Source: CAIUGU01 sp963819685 (GTDB lineage Bacteria > Pseudomonadota > Gammaproteobacteria > Steroidobacterales > Steroidobacteraceae). From it: a stretch of DNA of 64,000 bases. The notes under the pieces are model-generated. The model did not search any database. It saw only the letters and a list, made by a program, of their open reading frames with translations, and was not told the DNA's origin. The stretch covers positions 186,001 through 250,000 of the forward strand of contig CAWFXI010000009.1 in the NCBI GenBank assembly GCA_963819685.1. Direction: 5' to 3'. The position numbers and the translations under genes are program-made. Positions 38,093-46,669 of the stretch are shown here, piece after piece; within the stretch, counting starts at the first letter, position 1; the number at the start of each line of letters is the position of its first letter.

Positions 38093-38926
38093 GTGATTCT
38101 CTGTGAAATATGGAAGTATCGGTTGGCATCAATCGCCGTGTTGGTGCTGCTTGGACTCGTGTCTGCATGCCAGGGGGAGAAAAGCGCCGAGGTTGCTGGC
38201 GCGGAGATTCCGCGTACGCCGGAGGGCAGACCAGATCTGAACGGGATCTGGCAGGCAGCGAACCTGGGAGCCAACTGGAATATCCAGACACACGCTGCGG
38301 CGGCGGGCCCACCGGCGCTTGGCGCCCTCGGCTCCATTCCGCCGGGCGTCGGGATTGTGGAAGGAGATGAAATTCCGTATCTGCCGGCGGCTGCCGGGAA
38401 GCAGAAAGAAAACTTCGCGAAACGCTGGACCGAGGATCCGGAAGCGAAGTGCTACCTGCCTGGGGTGCCACGGGCGAATTACATGCCGCAGCCGCTGCAG
38501 ATCTTCCAGTCCTCGTTTGGCAAGATTCTCATCGCATACCAGTATGCCGGCGCCATGCGCATGATCAACATGGATGAAGCCAGGGAAGCTCCGCTCGACA
38601 GCTGGATGGGCTGGTCCAACGGACACTGGGACGGCGATACGCTCGTCGTGGATGTCACCGGCTTCAACGGACAGCAATGGCTGGATCGCGCGGGCAACCA
38701 TCACAGTGCCGCGCTGCATGTCGTCGAGCGGTATACATTGGCGAACAAGGACGTGATCGACTACGCAGCGACGCTGGAAGACCCGGAGACTTTCTCGCGT
38801 CCGTGGACGATCAAGCTGAAGCTGGTCCGGAATCCGGAGCCCACGGCTCGTTTGATCGAAGACAATTGCGTTGAATTCACTGAGGAGATGATCTACGGCC
38901 ACCTTCGCCGGAGACCCGCGCGTTGA
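38093..38926 (+). CDS. Lipoprotein of the GHWxGDTLVV family
   Basis: 277 residues from a probable GTG at 38093; GTG 38075 is also in frame. A lipobox LVSAC ends the hydrophobic leader IAVLVLLGLVSAC. The core reads MGWSNGHWDGDTLVVDVTGFNGQQW, then VVERYTLANKDVIDYAATLEDPETFSRPW, the complete family pattern. YLPGVPRANYMP in the first half is also shared with relatives. Function unknown. It is followed by a second member and a DUF6152 gene at short spacing, so it opens a three-gene run. Confidence 0.75.
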   Translation: MILCEIWKYRLASIAVLVLLGLVSACQGEKSAEVAGAEIPRTPEGRPDLNGIWQAANLGANWNIQTHAAAAGPPALGALGSIPPGVGIVEGDEIPYLPAAAGKQKENFAKRWTEDPEAKCYLPGVPRANYMPQPLQIFQSSFGKILIAYQYAGAMRMINMDEAREAPLDSWMGWSNGHWDGDTLVVDVTGFNGQQWLDRAGNHHSAALHVVERYTLANKDVIDYAATLEDPETFSRPWTIKLKLVRNPEPTARLIEDNCVEFTEEMIYGHLRRRPAR

Positions 38927-38937
38927 GGAGAGCAGCC

Positions 38938-39907
38938 ATGACAAATCAAGACACTTCATGTGGCAGAGGGTGCCGGCGTGGTGCTGGCGCTGCTGTCCAT
39001 TGTATTGCCTTCGCAGGTCCAGAGCGCCGCTACGGCGACAGCGCGCACGTCCTGGGGCGACCCGGACCTGCAAGGCATCTGGTCGAATGGCACGCGGACC
39101 ACGTTGGCGCGGCCCAGGGACCTCGGAGACAAGGAGTTCTTCGCCACCGTCGAAGAAGCGGAAGCCTACGGAGCGGCCAGGCGGAAGGCTTTCGACGACA
39201 GGCCCCAACGAGGCTACGACGTAGTGTTCAACGAAGGCGGGCCGTGGGTGAAGTCACTACGAACGTCGCTGATCATCAGTCCAAAGGACGGCCAGGTACC
39301 GCCTTATACCGACGAAGGGAAAAGGCGGGTCGCTCTGGTCGAGGAACGCGACAAGCTGCACCCCGCCGACGGTCCCGAGGACCGGTGGTTGGCCGAACGA
39401 TGCATTTACTACGGGGCAACAGGCCCGGGCATGGTTCCTGAGCCTTACAACAGCCAGTACCTGATCGTGCAGTCGCCCGGTTACTTCACCATTACTGCGG
39501 AGCAGGGCCACACGGTGCGCATCATCCCCCTCGATGACGGTCCGCGGTTGCCAGCCAGCGAACGCACCTGGATGGGGGAGTCCCGCGGTCATTGGGAAGG
39601 TGAGACGCTGGTCGTCGAAAGTACAAACATGCGGTATGCGGCGAGAACCCGCTGGACGCTTGCCCAGTTCAATACGCAGTCCGATGAGAATCTGCGTGTC
39701 GTGGAGCGATTTACGCGGACGGCACGCGACACGATCATGTACCAGGCCACCATCGACGATCCGACGGTCTATGTCTCGCCCTGGACATTCGAGTACAACA
39801 TGTATCCGAGCGCAGGACCCATGCTGGAGGTGGCCTGTCACGAGGGCAACTACGGAATGCTTGAGATCCTTTCCGGTGCGCGCGCAACGGAAGCAAAGAG
39901 GAAGTGA
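38938..39907 (+). CDS. Secreted GHWxGDTLVV-family protein
   Basis: About 320 residues. The coherent frame starts at GTG 38960, but ATG 38938 has the better ribosome-binding site (GAGGAGAG); one extra base between them would join it to the signal sequence VVLALLSIVLPSQVQS. The body has SWGDPDLQGIWSNGT, ERCIYYGATGPGMVPEPYNS, then WMGESRGHWEGETLVVEST, DENLRVVERFTRT and DDPTVYVSPWTFEYNM. ACHEGNYGM ends the core. Paralogue of the 38093 and 58683 products. Function unknown. Confidence 0.75.
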
Positions 39908-39939
39908 CGTATGCAAGCACAGGTGAGCACAGGTATTGA

Positions 39940-40335
39940 ATGGATGGCAAGAGGCACTATGGCATGGTACTCGCGGTCATGGGTGGGCTGTTCTTGGCCG
40001 GACAAAGTCTGGCGCACCATTCGTTCGCGGCTGCCTATGACATGGACAAGCCGATCACCAGGAAGGGCACCATCACTCAAGTCCAATGGATCAACCCGCA
40101 TTCCCAGGTGCAGTTTGACGTGAAGGATGCGAGCGGCAAGGTCGTCAACTGGAATGCCGAGGTAGGCACGCCGAATGCGTTGATCCGCGCAGGAATTACC
40201 AAAGCTTCCTTCAAGACGGGTACCGAAATCGTTGTCACCGGCTTCCCCGCTCGCGACGGTTCGAATCGCATGTCAGGCAGGACAATCACCACTCCGGACG
40301 GCAAGCCGCTTTTCCAGGGACCGGCGGATCGCTAG
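39940..40335 (+). CDS. DUF6152 family periplasmic protein
   Basis: 131 residues from ATG 39940. The signal ends GQSLA and the mature protein begins HHSFAAAYDMDKP, with the second motif WINPHSQVQFDV and C-terminal GFPARDGSNRMSGRTI. The best-preserved DUF6152 copy in the window. It follows two GHWxGDTLVV-family genes closely, the same pairing as at 16.2-17.5 kb and 58.7-60 kb. Confidence 0.85.
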   Translation: MDGKRHYGMVLAVMGGLFLAGQSLAHHSFAAAYDMDKPITRKGTITQVQWINPHSQVQFDVKDASGKVVNWNAEVGTPNALIRAGITKASFKTGTEIVVTGFPARDGSNRMSGRTITTPDGKPLFQGPADR

Positions 40336-40378
40336 ACATCTGCTTCCGGCATAAGACAGGTGTCGTGAATCTGACAGC

Positions 40379-40774
40379 ATGAAGAAAAGCGCAACGACCA
40401 AAGGCGAATCTCCTTCCGGGTTGATCGACGCGAGAATCGGGGAGTTGAATGACTGGAGGGGCAAAACCCTGTCCCGAGTCCGCGCTCTGATCAAACAGGC
40501 TGATCCTGAAGTGGTCGAGGAGTGGAAGTGGAGGGGTGTTCCGGTCTGGTCTCATGATGGAATCATTTGCACCGGCGAGTCGTACAGGAGCGTGGTGAAG
40601 CTGACTTTCGCCAAGGGTGCTTCGCTCAAGGACCCCACGGGACTATTCAACGCCAGCCTTGAAGGCAACGTCAGGCGCGCCATCGATCTTCATGAGGGTG
40701 ATGAAATTGATGAGGCCGCGTTCAAGACGCTCATACGCGGTGCTGCAGCCCTGAACAGGTTGCGGACAAAATGA
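40379..40774 (+). CDS. DUF1801-domain protein
   Basis: 131-residue cytoplasmic protein of the DUF1801/YdhG type. It shows LIDARIGELNDWRGKTLSRVRALIKQADPEVVEEWKW, then a beta-rich part with WSHDGIICTGESY and VKLTFAKGASL, and ends GAAALNRLRTK. Such proteins have a TBP-like fold of unclear role. No signal peptide; probably unrelated to the flanking secreted genes. Confidence 0.8.
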   Translation: MKKSATTKGESPSGLIDARIGELNDWRGKTLSRVRALIKQADPEVVEEWKWRGVPVWSHDGIICTGESYRSVVKLTFAKGASLKDPTGLFNASLEGNVRRAIDLHEGDEIDEAAFKTLIRGAAALNRLRTK

Positions 40775-40888
40775 ACCAGACCAGGTGCGGGTCGTCGGTT
40801 ACAATCGTTGCAAGTGGAATTCGGTGAGGGTCGGGCAATGGCCGCATCACGGCCCGAAGGGATTCGTCAGAATCGGGGATGAGCTGAA

Positions 40889-41821
40889 ATGAGCATGACG
40901 TCAAACGACAAGGTGTGTGATACCCCGTTGAGCGCAACCCGGCATGGGTTGTCCGTGGTCGCGCCCGGGTTACCCGTGATTGTGGTCTTGCTGTGGAGCG
41001 CTCTCTTCAGCGACGGCGTGCAAGCCCAGGCCGGTATTTTCGACGGCTATTGGGCGCCGATTTTTCACGAGGACAACCTTGAGCGCGGCCAGGGGCCGCC
41101 CGCAGGCGACTACACCGGCATTCCGCTCAACGAAGCGGGCCGCGTACGCGCGGATTCGTGGGATCCAAGCCTGCTGACCGTGCCCGAACACCAGTGCAAG
41201 CCGCATCCGGCGTACTACGGCTTCCGTGCGGTGGGGGCGATGCGCATCTGGCACGAGCGTGACGAGCGGTCGCAGGAACTCGTCAGCATCAACACACGGC
41301 AGCAGTGGGCGGGCGGTCCCGAGCGGCACATCTGGATGGATGGCCGGCCGCATCCATCGGACATGACGCCACACACGTGGCAGGGATTTTCCACCGGCAA
41401 GTGGGAGGGCCAGTATCTCGTCGTGAAGACCACCCATCTCAAGTCGTCATACATCCGCCGCAGCGGTGTGGTGGTCAGCGATCGTGCAACGCTGGTCGAC
41501 CGGTTCCATCGTCACGGCGACGTGCTGATGCACGTGTCGATCATTTCGGATCCCGTCTATCTGAGCGAGCCGTACGTCCACACCAACAACTTCCGCTACG
41601 TTCCGAACGGGACAATGACGCCGTATCCGTGCCGCTATGCCATCGAAGTGCCGCGGCCCGCAGGTGTCATTCCGTATGGCGAACTGGGAGAGCGGACTGC
41701 GAGCAAGGAATTCGCGACGTCGGTCGGCTTGCCCGTCGACATGATCCAGGGCGGCGCCGAAACGCTGCTGCCGGAATTCCAGAAGAAGCTGCGGGAAGTC
41801 GTGGCGCCTGCGCGCCAATGA
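40889..41821 (+). CDS. Secreted protein, divergent GHWxGDTLVV-family member
   Basis: 310 residues from ATG 40889, with GGGATGAG upstream. A late-positioned hydrophobic leader (LPVIVVLLWSALFSDGVQAQ) serves as signal. The core is IWMDGRPHPSDMTPHTWQGFSTGKWEGQYLVVKTTHLK, where GKWEGQYLVVKT replaces GHWEGDTLVVET, so the His and Asp are lost. It ends with a helix (ETLLPEFQKKLREVVAPARQ). It lies directly before an MBL hydrolase, with which it may form an operon. Confidence 0.72.
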   Translation: MSMTSNDKVCDTPLSATRHGLSVVAPGLPVIVVLLWSALFSDGVQAQAGIFDGYWAPIFHEDNLERGQGPPAGDYTGIPLNEAGRVRADSWDPSLLTVPEHQCKPHPAYYGFRAVGAMRIWHERDERSQELVSINTRQQWAGGPERHIWMDGRPHPSDMTPHTWQGFSTGKWEGQYLVVKTTHLKSSYIRRSGVVVSDRATLVDRFHRHGDVLMHVSIISDPVYLSEPYVHTNNFRYVPNGTMTPYPCRYAIEVPRPAGVIPYGELGERTASKEFATSVGLPVDMIQGGAETLLPEFQKKLREVVAPARQ

Positions 41822-41866
41822 ATACAGTTGCAACAGACCGTTCGAAATCTCGCTGGAGCATGATTC

Positions 41867-42925
41867 ATGGGTAACAGCTTTTCGCGGCGGGCAGGTGGCG
41901 GAGCGCTGCTTGCTGCAGCCGTAACGGGAGTGCTTGTCGGTGGGATATCGGCTGCCGGACAGGCGCCACGCCCTGCTGCACAGGCCGCGCAGGCTCCTGC
42001 GCAGCGGGACTTTTCCGCAGTCCAGGTCCGGTCGATGCACGTGAAGGGCAACATCTGGGTGCTCGAAGGCGCAGGCGGCAACGTGACCGTCCAGGTCGGT
42101 GAGGAGGGCGTCCTGCTGGTGGATACGCAGTTCGCGCCGATGGCCGACAAGCTGCTGGCAGAGATCCGGAAACTGGCGGGCAACAAGCCGCTGCGCTTCA
42201 TCCTCAACACGCATTCACACGAGGACCACATTGGCGGCAACTATGCGGTGGGCAAGTCGGGGTCCAAGATCTTTGGCGGCAACGAGCGGAACGACAACCC
42301 CGAGGGCTGGCGAGGCGCCACGGTCATCGGTCACGAGAACATGCAGTTCAACCTGTTGAAGGCCGAGAACACCCCTCAGGCAACAGCCGAAGAGAATTGG
42401 CCGACCGAGTACTACACAGGTGAAAAGTACGAGCTTTATTTCAACGGCGAGGGCATCGAGCTGCTGCATCAGCCTTCTGCCCATACGGACGCCGACACGT
42501 TCGTATTCTTCCGCAGTTCCGATGTCGTCAGCGCCGGCGACATCTGGAACGCCATGGGCTATCCGTACATCGATGTTTCCAGGGGTGGACATATCAACGG
42601 GATCATCGCCGGTCTGAACCGACTCGTCGACATTGCCATCCCGGACATCAACGAGGAAGGCGGCACGATGATCATCCCCGGCCACGGGCGCGTGGGCGAT
42701 GAGTCGGACGTCTTCGACTACCGCGACATGATCACCATCATCCGCAATCGCATCCAGACCATGGTAGACAAAGGCATGACGATCGAGCAGGTCAAGGCTG
42801 CGCGCCCGACCATCGATTACGACGGCCGCTATGGTTCTACCAGTGGATTCTGGACGACGGACATGTTCATAGAGACCGTCTACAAGCAGCTCAAGGAAGC
42901 GGCGAACGGGGCCAAGGAAAAGTAA
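41867..42925 (+). CDS. Secreted MBL-fold metallo-hydrolase
   Basis: 352-residue zinc hydrolase from ATG 41867 with TGGAG upstream. A signal sequence with an RR pair (FSRRAGGGALLAAAVTGVLVGG) could be Tat or Sec. The fold has TVQVGEEGVLLVDTQFAPM, the zinc motif NTHSHEDHIGGN, LLHQPSAHTDADTFVFF and IIPGHGRVGDES. This resembles the SoxH/quinoprotein-relay branch found near PQQ enzymes. It is followed after 2 bases by the next gene, so the two are co-transcribed. Confidence 0.87.
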   Translation: MGNSFSRRAGGGALLAAAVTGVLVGGISAAGQAPRPAAQAAQAPAQRDFSAVQVRSMHVKGNIWVLEGAGGNVTVQVGEEGVLLVDTQFAPMADKLLAEIRKLAGNKPLRFILNTHSHEDHIGGNYAVGKSGSKIFGGNERNDNPEGWRGATVIGHENMQFNLLKAENTPQATAEENWPTEYYTGEKYELYFNGEGIELLHQPSAHTDADTFVFFRSSDVVSAGDIWNAMGYPYIDVSRGGHINGIIAGLNRLVDIAIPDINEEGGTMIIPGHGRVGDESDVFDYRDMITIIRNRIQTMVDKGMTIEQVKAARPTIDYDGRYGSTSGFWTTDMFIETVYKQLKEAANGAKEK

Positions 42926-42927
42926 CG

Positions 42928-43719
42928 ATGCATACCAACGTCAAAAGCCGCGCTCCGCGCCCCTGGTCACTTTCAGCATGGCCGGCCGTGTTCTTCGGGC
43001 TGGTGCTCATGGGCACCACGGCGTTGGCCGGACAGGCTCCACCGCCACCCCCACCGCCGCAGGGCAAGGCCGGCGCTCCTTTCGACCTGACGGGATACTG
43101 GGTGTCGGTGGTGACCGAAGACTGGATGTGGCGGATGGTGACGCCTCCCAAGGGTGACGCGACCAGTGTGCCGCTGAATGCGCTGGGCCAGCAGGTGAGC
43201 AACCAGTGGAACCCCGCGGAAGACGGATCCTGCAAGGCCTATGGCGCGGCGGCATTGATGCGCATGCCGACCCGCGTGCGCTTCAGTTGGGAGTCCGACG
43301 ACGTGCTCAAGCTGGAAACGGATGCAGGCCAGCAGACCCGCCGCCTGATCTTCAACAAATCGGCTCCAACCGACGCCGCGAAGAGCCTGCAGGGCTATTC
43401 GTCCGCTCTGTGGCAGTTTCCGCTGCGAAGCGTCCTTCGCGGTGATCCGGCACCCACCGGCGGCGCGTCGCTGATGGTCGTAACGACGAACCTGGACGCC
43501 GGATGGCTGCGCAGAAACGGCGTTCCCTACAGCGCCAACGCCAAAGTCACGGAGTACTACGACCAGTTCAAGCTGGAAGACGGCGAGGAATGGTTCGTCG
43601 TCACGACGCTCGTTGATGACCCCATGTACCTGAACCAGCAATTCGTTACGAGTACCCATTTCCGGCGCGAAAGGAACGGCGCCAAGTGGGACCCGCAACC
43701 GTGCAAACCCATCACTTGA
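42928..43719 (+). CDS. Secreted protein related to the 40889 product
   Basis: 263 residues, with AAGGAAAAG upstream of ATG 42928. Signal (FFGLVLMGTTALAGQ) followed by a Pro-rich stretch. The core keeps the family layout: SLMVVTTNLDAGWLRRNGVPYS, VTEYYDQFKLEDGEEWFVVTTLVDDPMYLNQQFVTSTHFRRE, which parallels LVVKTTHLKSSYIRRSG of its neighbour. The GHWEGD turn itself is missing, so it is a degenerate or specialised member. Function unknown. Confidence 0.7.
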   Translation: MHTNVKSRAPRPWSLSAWPAVFFGLVLMGTTALAGQAPPPPPPPQGKAGAPFDLTGYWVSVVTEDWMWRMVTPPKGDATSVPLNALGQQVSNQWNPAEDGSCKAYGAAALMRMPTRVRFSWESDDVLKLETDAGQQTRRLIFNKSAPTDAAKSLQGYSSALWQFPLRSVLRGDPAPTGGASLMVVTTNLDAGWLRRNGVPYSANAKVTEYYDQFKLEDGEEWFVVTTLVDDPMYLNQQFVTSTHFRRERNGAKWDPQPCKPIT

Positions 43720-43736
43720 TTCGGTTTGCGATCAAG

Positions 43737-45212
43737 TCAGTTGGGACGAAACAGGTCCTGTGCGATCCCCGCTGCGTTGAAGAGATAATCGCGTGAGTTT
43801 TCGAGCTCGCTTCTGAGTCTGGAAATATCAGCGTCCAGCAGGCGGCCTTGCCACTTGCGAATCTTGCCCGCCACCATGACGGTTTCGACGTTGGAGCGCT
43901 CCATCAGCGAAACGACCGCGCCCGGCACGTGATTGAGCGGTGCCACGTTGATCGCCGTTGCATCGAGGACAAGAATGTCGGCCTCCTTGCCCGGTGTCAG
44001 CGAACCGGTCTTGCGGTCAAGCTTCAGGTCCCTTGCGCCCTGCATCGTGGCCAGATGCAGTACGTCACGCGTGGTGAGCAGTTCAGGGAGACCGGGTGGG
44101 TTGCCTGTCTCAAGCGCCGTCTCGTTTACAAGGGCGCGTTGCAACGCCAGCGTAGTGCGCATCTGTGTGAAGAAATCGGCCGTCAGGGTGCACTCCACGT
44201 CAGTGCTGAGGGAAGGCTGCAACCCCATCGCGAGGGCCTTGAGAAGGGGCGGCATACCATGACGCATGTTCATCTCGATCGGCACGGAGAGTGACACGCC
44301 CGCGCCAGCGTCTTTGGTTCTCTGCCAGCCGAGATCAGACATTCCGGTCATGTGGATGAACAGGTTGTCGGGGCCGAAGGCGCCCAGGCTGGCCAACCTG
44401 TCGAATTCCGCGCTCATGCCGAAGCTGCCCACGATATGGGCTGCAATGGGGATGCCAAGTTCCCGACCGATTGCCCAGGCTGCCTCGTGGCCCGGGAGGT
44501 AAATTTCTCCGCCCATCGTCATGGTGACCAACTGGTCGTCAGACGAAAAGTGCTGCCTCCTGATCCGTCGAGCGTCGTTCGGATAAGAGTTGCTGCCTGC
44601 CCGGCCTTCGAAATAGCCAAACGCGGTGCGCCGCCCGGACTCGACGATACCCTGGAGCGCTGCATCGGAATGCTCGGGCGAATGGTGGATCTGCGAGATG
44701 TCGTGGACGGTGGTCACGCCCGCATCCAGCTGACTGAGCGAACCGAACAATTCACTGATGTAGACGTCCTCTGGCCGGTATACCGGAGCGAACTTCGCCA
44801 GGATGTATTCGAAGTAGTTGATCGCGCCATGCGCCTTGCCGTCGTTGAACAGTAGTCCATCGGCGAGAAAACTGCGCAGGGCTGTTTCGAACTGGTGGTG
44901 ATGCGTATCGACGAAACCCGGCATGACAATCCGTCCACGCGCGTCGATTTCGGTGGCATCGCCGGTATCCAGACGAGGGCCCACGGCAATGATCTTCCTG
45001 CCTTCGACCAGCACGTCAGCCTCGGTGAAATCACCCACCGATGCGTCCATGGACATCACGGCACCGCCGCGAATCACATATCGCCGGTTACCAACACCCG
45101 TGTCGGGCGGCACCTCCTCGCCCTGCGTCAGGATGGGAACTGCCGATTGCAGCGGAAGTCCACCGGTACCAGCCCCGGTTGACATGATGGCGGTCGCACC
45201 GACTCTACACAT
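43737..45212 (-). CDS. Amidohydrolase family protein (AtzA/TrzN-like)
   Basis: 491-residue metal-dependent hydrolase without a recognised signal. The metal site is GFVDTHHHQFETALRS, followed by AGVTTVHDIS, the mid-barrel IAAHIVGSFG, FIHMTGMSD, and the aspartate in SLSTDVECTLTADFF. The C-terminal composite beta domain has LTPGKEADILVLD. This pattern fits deaminases/chlorohydrolases of the ATZ/TRZ group, acting on an N-containing ring or amide. AAGGAAAAG precedes ATG 45212. Substrate unknown. Confidence 0.85.
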   Translation of the reverse strand: MCRVGATAIMSTGAGTGGLPLQSAVPILTQGEEVPPDTGVGNRRYVIRGGAVMSMDASVGDFTEADVLVEGRKIIAVGPRLDTGDATEIDARGRIVMPGFVDTHHHQFETALRSFLADGLLFNDGKAHGAINYFEYILAKFAPVYRPEDVYISELFGSLSQLDAGVTTVHDISQIHHSPEHSDAALQGIVESGRRTAFGYFEGRAGSNSYPNDARRIRRQHFSSDDQLVTMTMGGEIYLPGHEAAWAIGRELGIPIAAHIVGSFGMSAEFDRLASLGAFGPDNLFIHMTGMSDLGWQRTKDAGAGVSLSVPIEMNMRHGMPPLLKALAMGLQPSLSTDVECTLTADFFTQMRTTLALQRALVNETALETGNPPGLPELLTTRDVLHLATMQGARDLKLDRKTGSLTPGKEADILVLDATAINVAPLNHVPGAVVSLMERSNVETVMVAGKIRKWQGRLLDADISRLRSELENSRDYLFNAAGIAQDLFRPN

Positions 45213-45507
45213 CGCCTTTTCCTTGAGGTTCCGGCAGGTTCAATCCGGGGATGGAGGCGTCGGTCCCCGGCCTGCCGCTGTTGTTTGTTGGTGATGGTTG
45301 TTGCCGGGAGGAAGTCTACAGCACGATGTACACGTCAGCGCAACCCTACGGTCGATCAGGCAGCCGTCTGATTGCACGTGATCGAGCAATTGTCATGATG
45401 GGAGCCCGTCGGAAAACGGAACCGCGCTACTGACACTGTGGGCTGTCCAGTTTACGGGCCAATGGTCGCCTGCGGCGCGCATTTGCCTGTCCTGTTTGGG
45501 AGGTACC

Positions 45508-46161
45508 TTGAGCCACTTCCTGCCACGCGTCGGATCCTTGTTGTTACTCGTCTGCTTTACAGCAGGCTGCGCCTTGGTGGGACCGGCTGCGAAGGGGAGT
45601 GGGGGTGGTACCGCGGCGGAGTCCGCCCAGAAGACGCCGCTTGGGCTCTCGAAGCAACGCATGATGCTGAGTGAGGGCTACAGCAAGCTGTACGCGAGCG
45701 CCACTAAACTCGAAATGACCGACCTGGTGCTTTACGTCAAGAGTTCCTCGGCCGACGTCGATGCCATCATCGCTGATATAGCCGCGTTCGATGCGGAATT
45801 GAAGAAAGACCTGGAAAGAATTGCCAGTGACTATCCGGGGGTGCGGATCGACATCGACGTGCAACCGGAAATAGAAAAGCGCACACGCGACGCGCTGGCA
45901 AAGGATCTCATGCGGCATTTCGCACCCGTCGTCGGTCGCGGCGGGCGGGAATACGAGCGTACGGTGCTGATCGGTTACACCATCGCAATGGAGCATGAGC
46001 GCTACTTGAGCCGCGTCATGGCCGATGAAGAGCCCGACGCGGGCCTCAAGAAGTTCCTGCTCGCGACAGAGAAGCGCTACAGCAGTCTCATTGACCGGAG
46101 CATGGCCTTGCTTGACAAGGAATATTTTCGCGACCCGTCGGGGGCAACGCGGGAAAAGTGA
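45508..46161 (+). CDS. Lipoprotein of unknown function
   Basis: 217 residues from TTG 45508, preceded by GGGAGG. The lipobox FTAGC follows a hydrophobic leader. After a short Gly-rich linker the protein is alpha/beta with many charged residues (AKDLMRHFAPVVGRGG, MEHERYLSRVMADEE). No family recognised. It is transcribed divergently from the amidohydrolase. Confidence 0.7.
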   Translation: MSHFLPRVGSLLLLVCFTAGCALVGPAAKGSGGGTAAESAQKTPLGLSKQRMMLSEGYSKLYASATKLEMTDLVLYVKSSSADVDAIIADIAAFDAELKKDLERIASDYPGVRIDIDVQPEIEKRTRDALAKDLMRHFAPVVGRGGREYERTVLIGYTIAMEHERYLSRVMADEEPDAGLKKFLLATEKRYSSLIDRSMALLDKEYFRDPSGATREK

Positions 46162-46334
46162 ACCCGACGCAATGAGTGTTGAATGCCATATCCGGAATGA
46201 ATGGCCAGTCAAGCACCTGCGGAACAGGCTCTGCACTTGTAGGAACCCTCTGACCGCACTGAACTTTATCCGCTGACCATTCTCACGAAGGCAAAGGGTT
46301 AGGCTTTGCTGGCAGGTTCTCGGAGGAACGTGTC

Positions 46335-46424
46335 ATGCACAGGCAGAATCGGGTTTCATTGCTGCTATTGATGATCACGCTGCTGTTGGCGAATGGCGTA
46401 GCACTCTATTACCTCATGGGCTAG
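46335..46424 (+). CDS. Small 29-residue membrane peptide
   Basis: Open frame ATG 46335 to TAG 46424 with a good CGGAGGAACGTGTC ribosome-binding site. After a basic start (MHRQNR) it is almost entirely hydrophobic (VSLLLLMITLLLANGVALYYL), so it is a single-pass inner-membrane peptide. No homologue is recognised. It lies between the lipoprotein and the GGDEF protein and may act on a membrane enzyme. Confidence 0.5.
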   Translation: MHRQNRVSLLLLMITLLLANGVALYYLMG

Positions 46425-46669
46425 AGGACGCAGCGGCCTTGAGTGACTGCATTCCAGCGAGCGTGATTGGTTCTTGTCCGAGGCCGTGCGGTGGCGTGTA
46501 AATATTTCCTGCGTTGCCAAACCCTGACAGGTAGCTCATGGAAGACAGATTTTGCTAGCCTTCCTGTGACCCTCAAGCATGCTGCCGTCGCGAGCGGGAG
46601 ATATTCCAGGAGGGTCGGATGTAACGGTATTCCGGACTGGCACTGGCAAACTGGCCGCTGGGGACACCG

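Noticed and set aside
46425..46669. Possible c-di-GMP riboswitch upstream of the GGDEF gene
   Set aside because: GGCAAACT and GGGGAC occur near 46645, but the paired stems and tetraloop-receptor sequence of GEMM riboswitches are absent.
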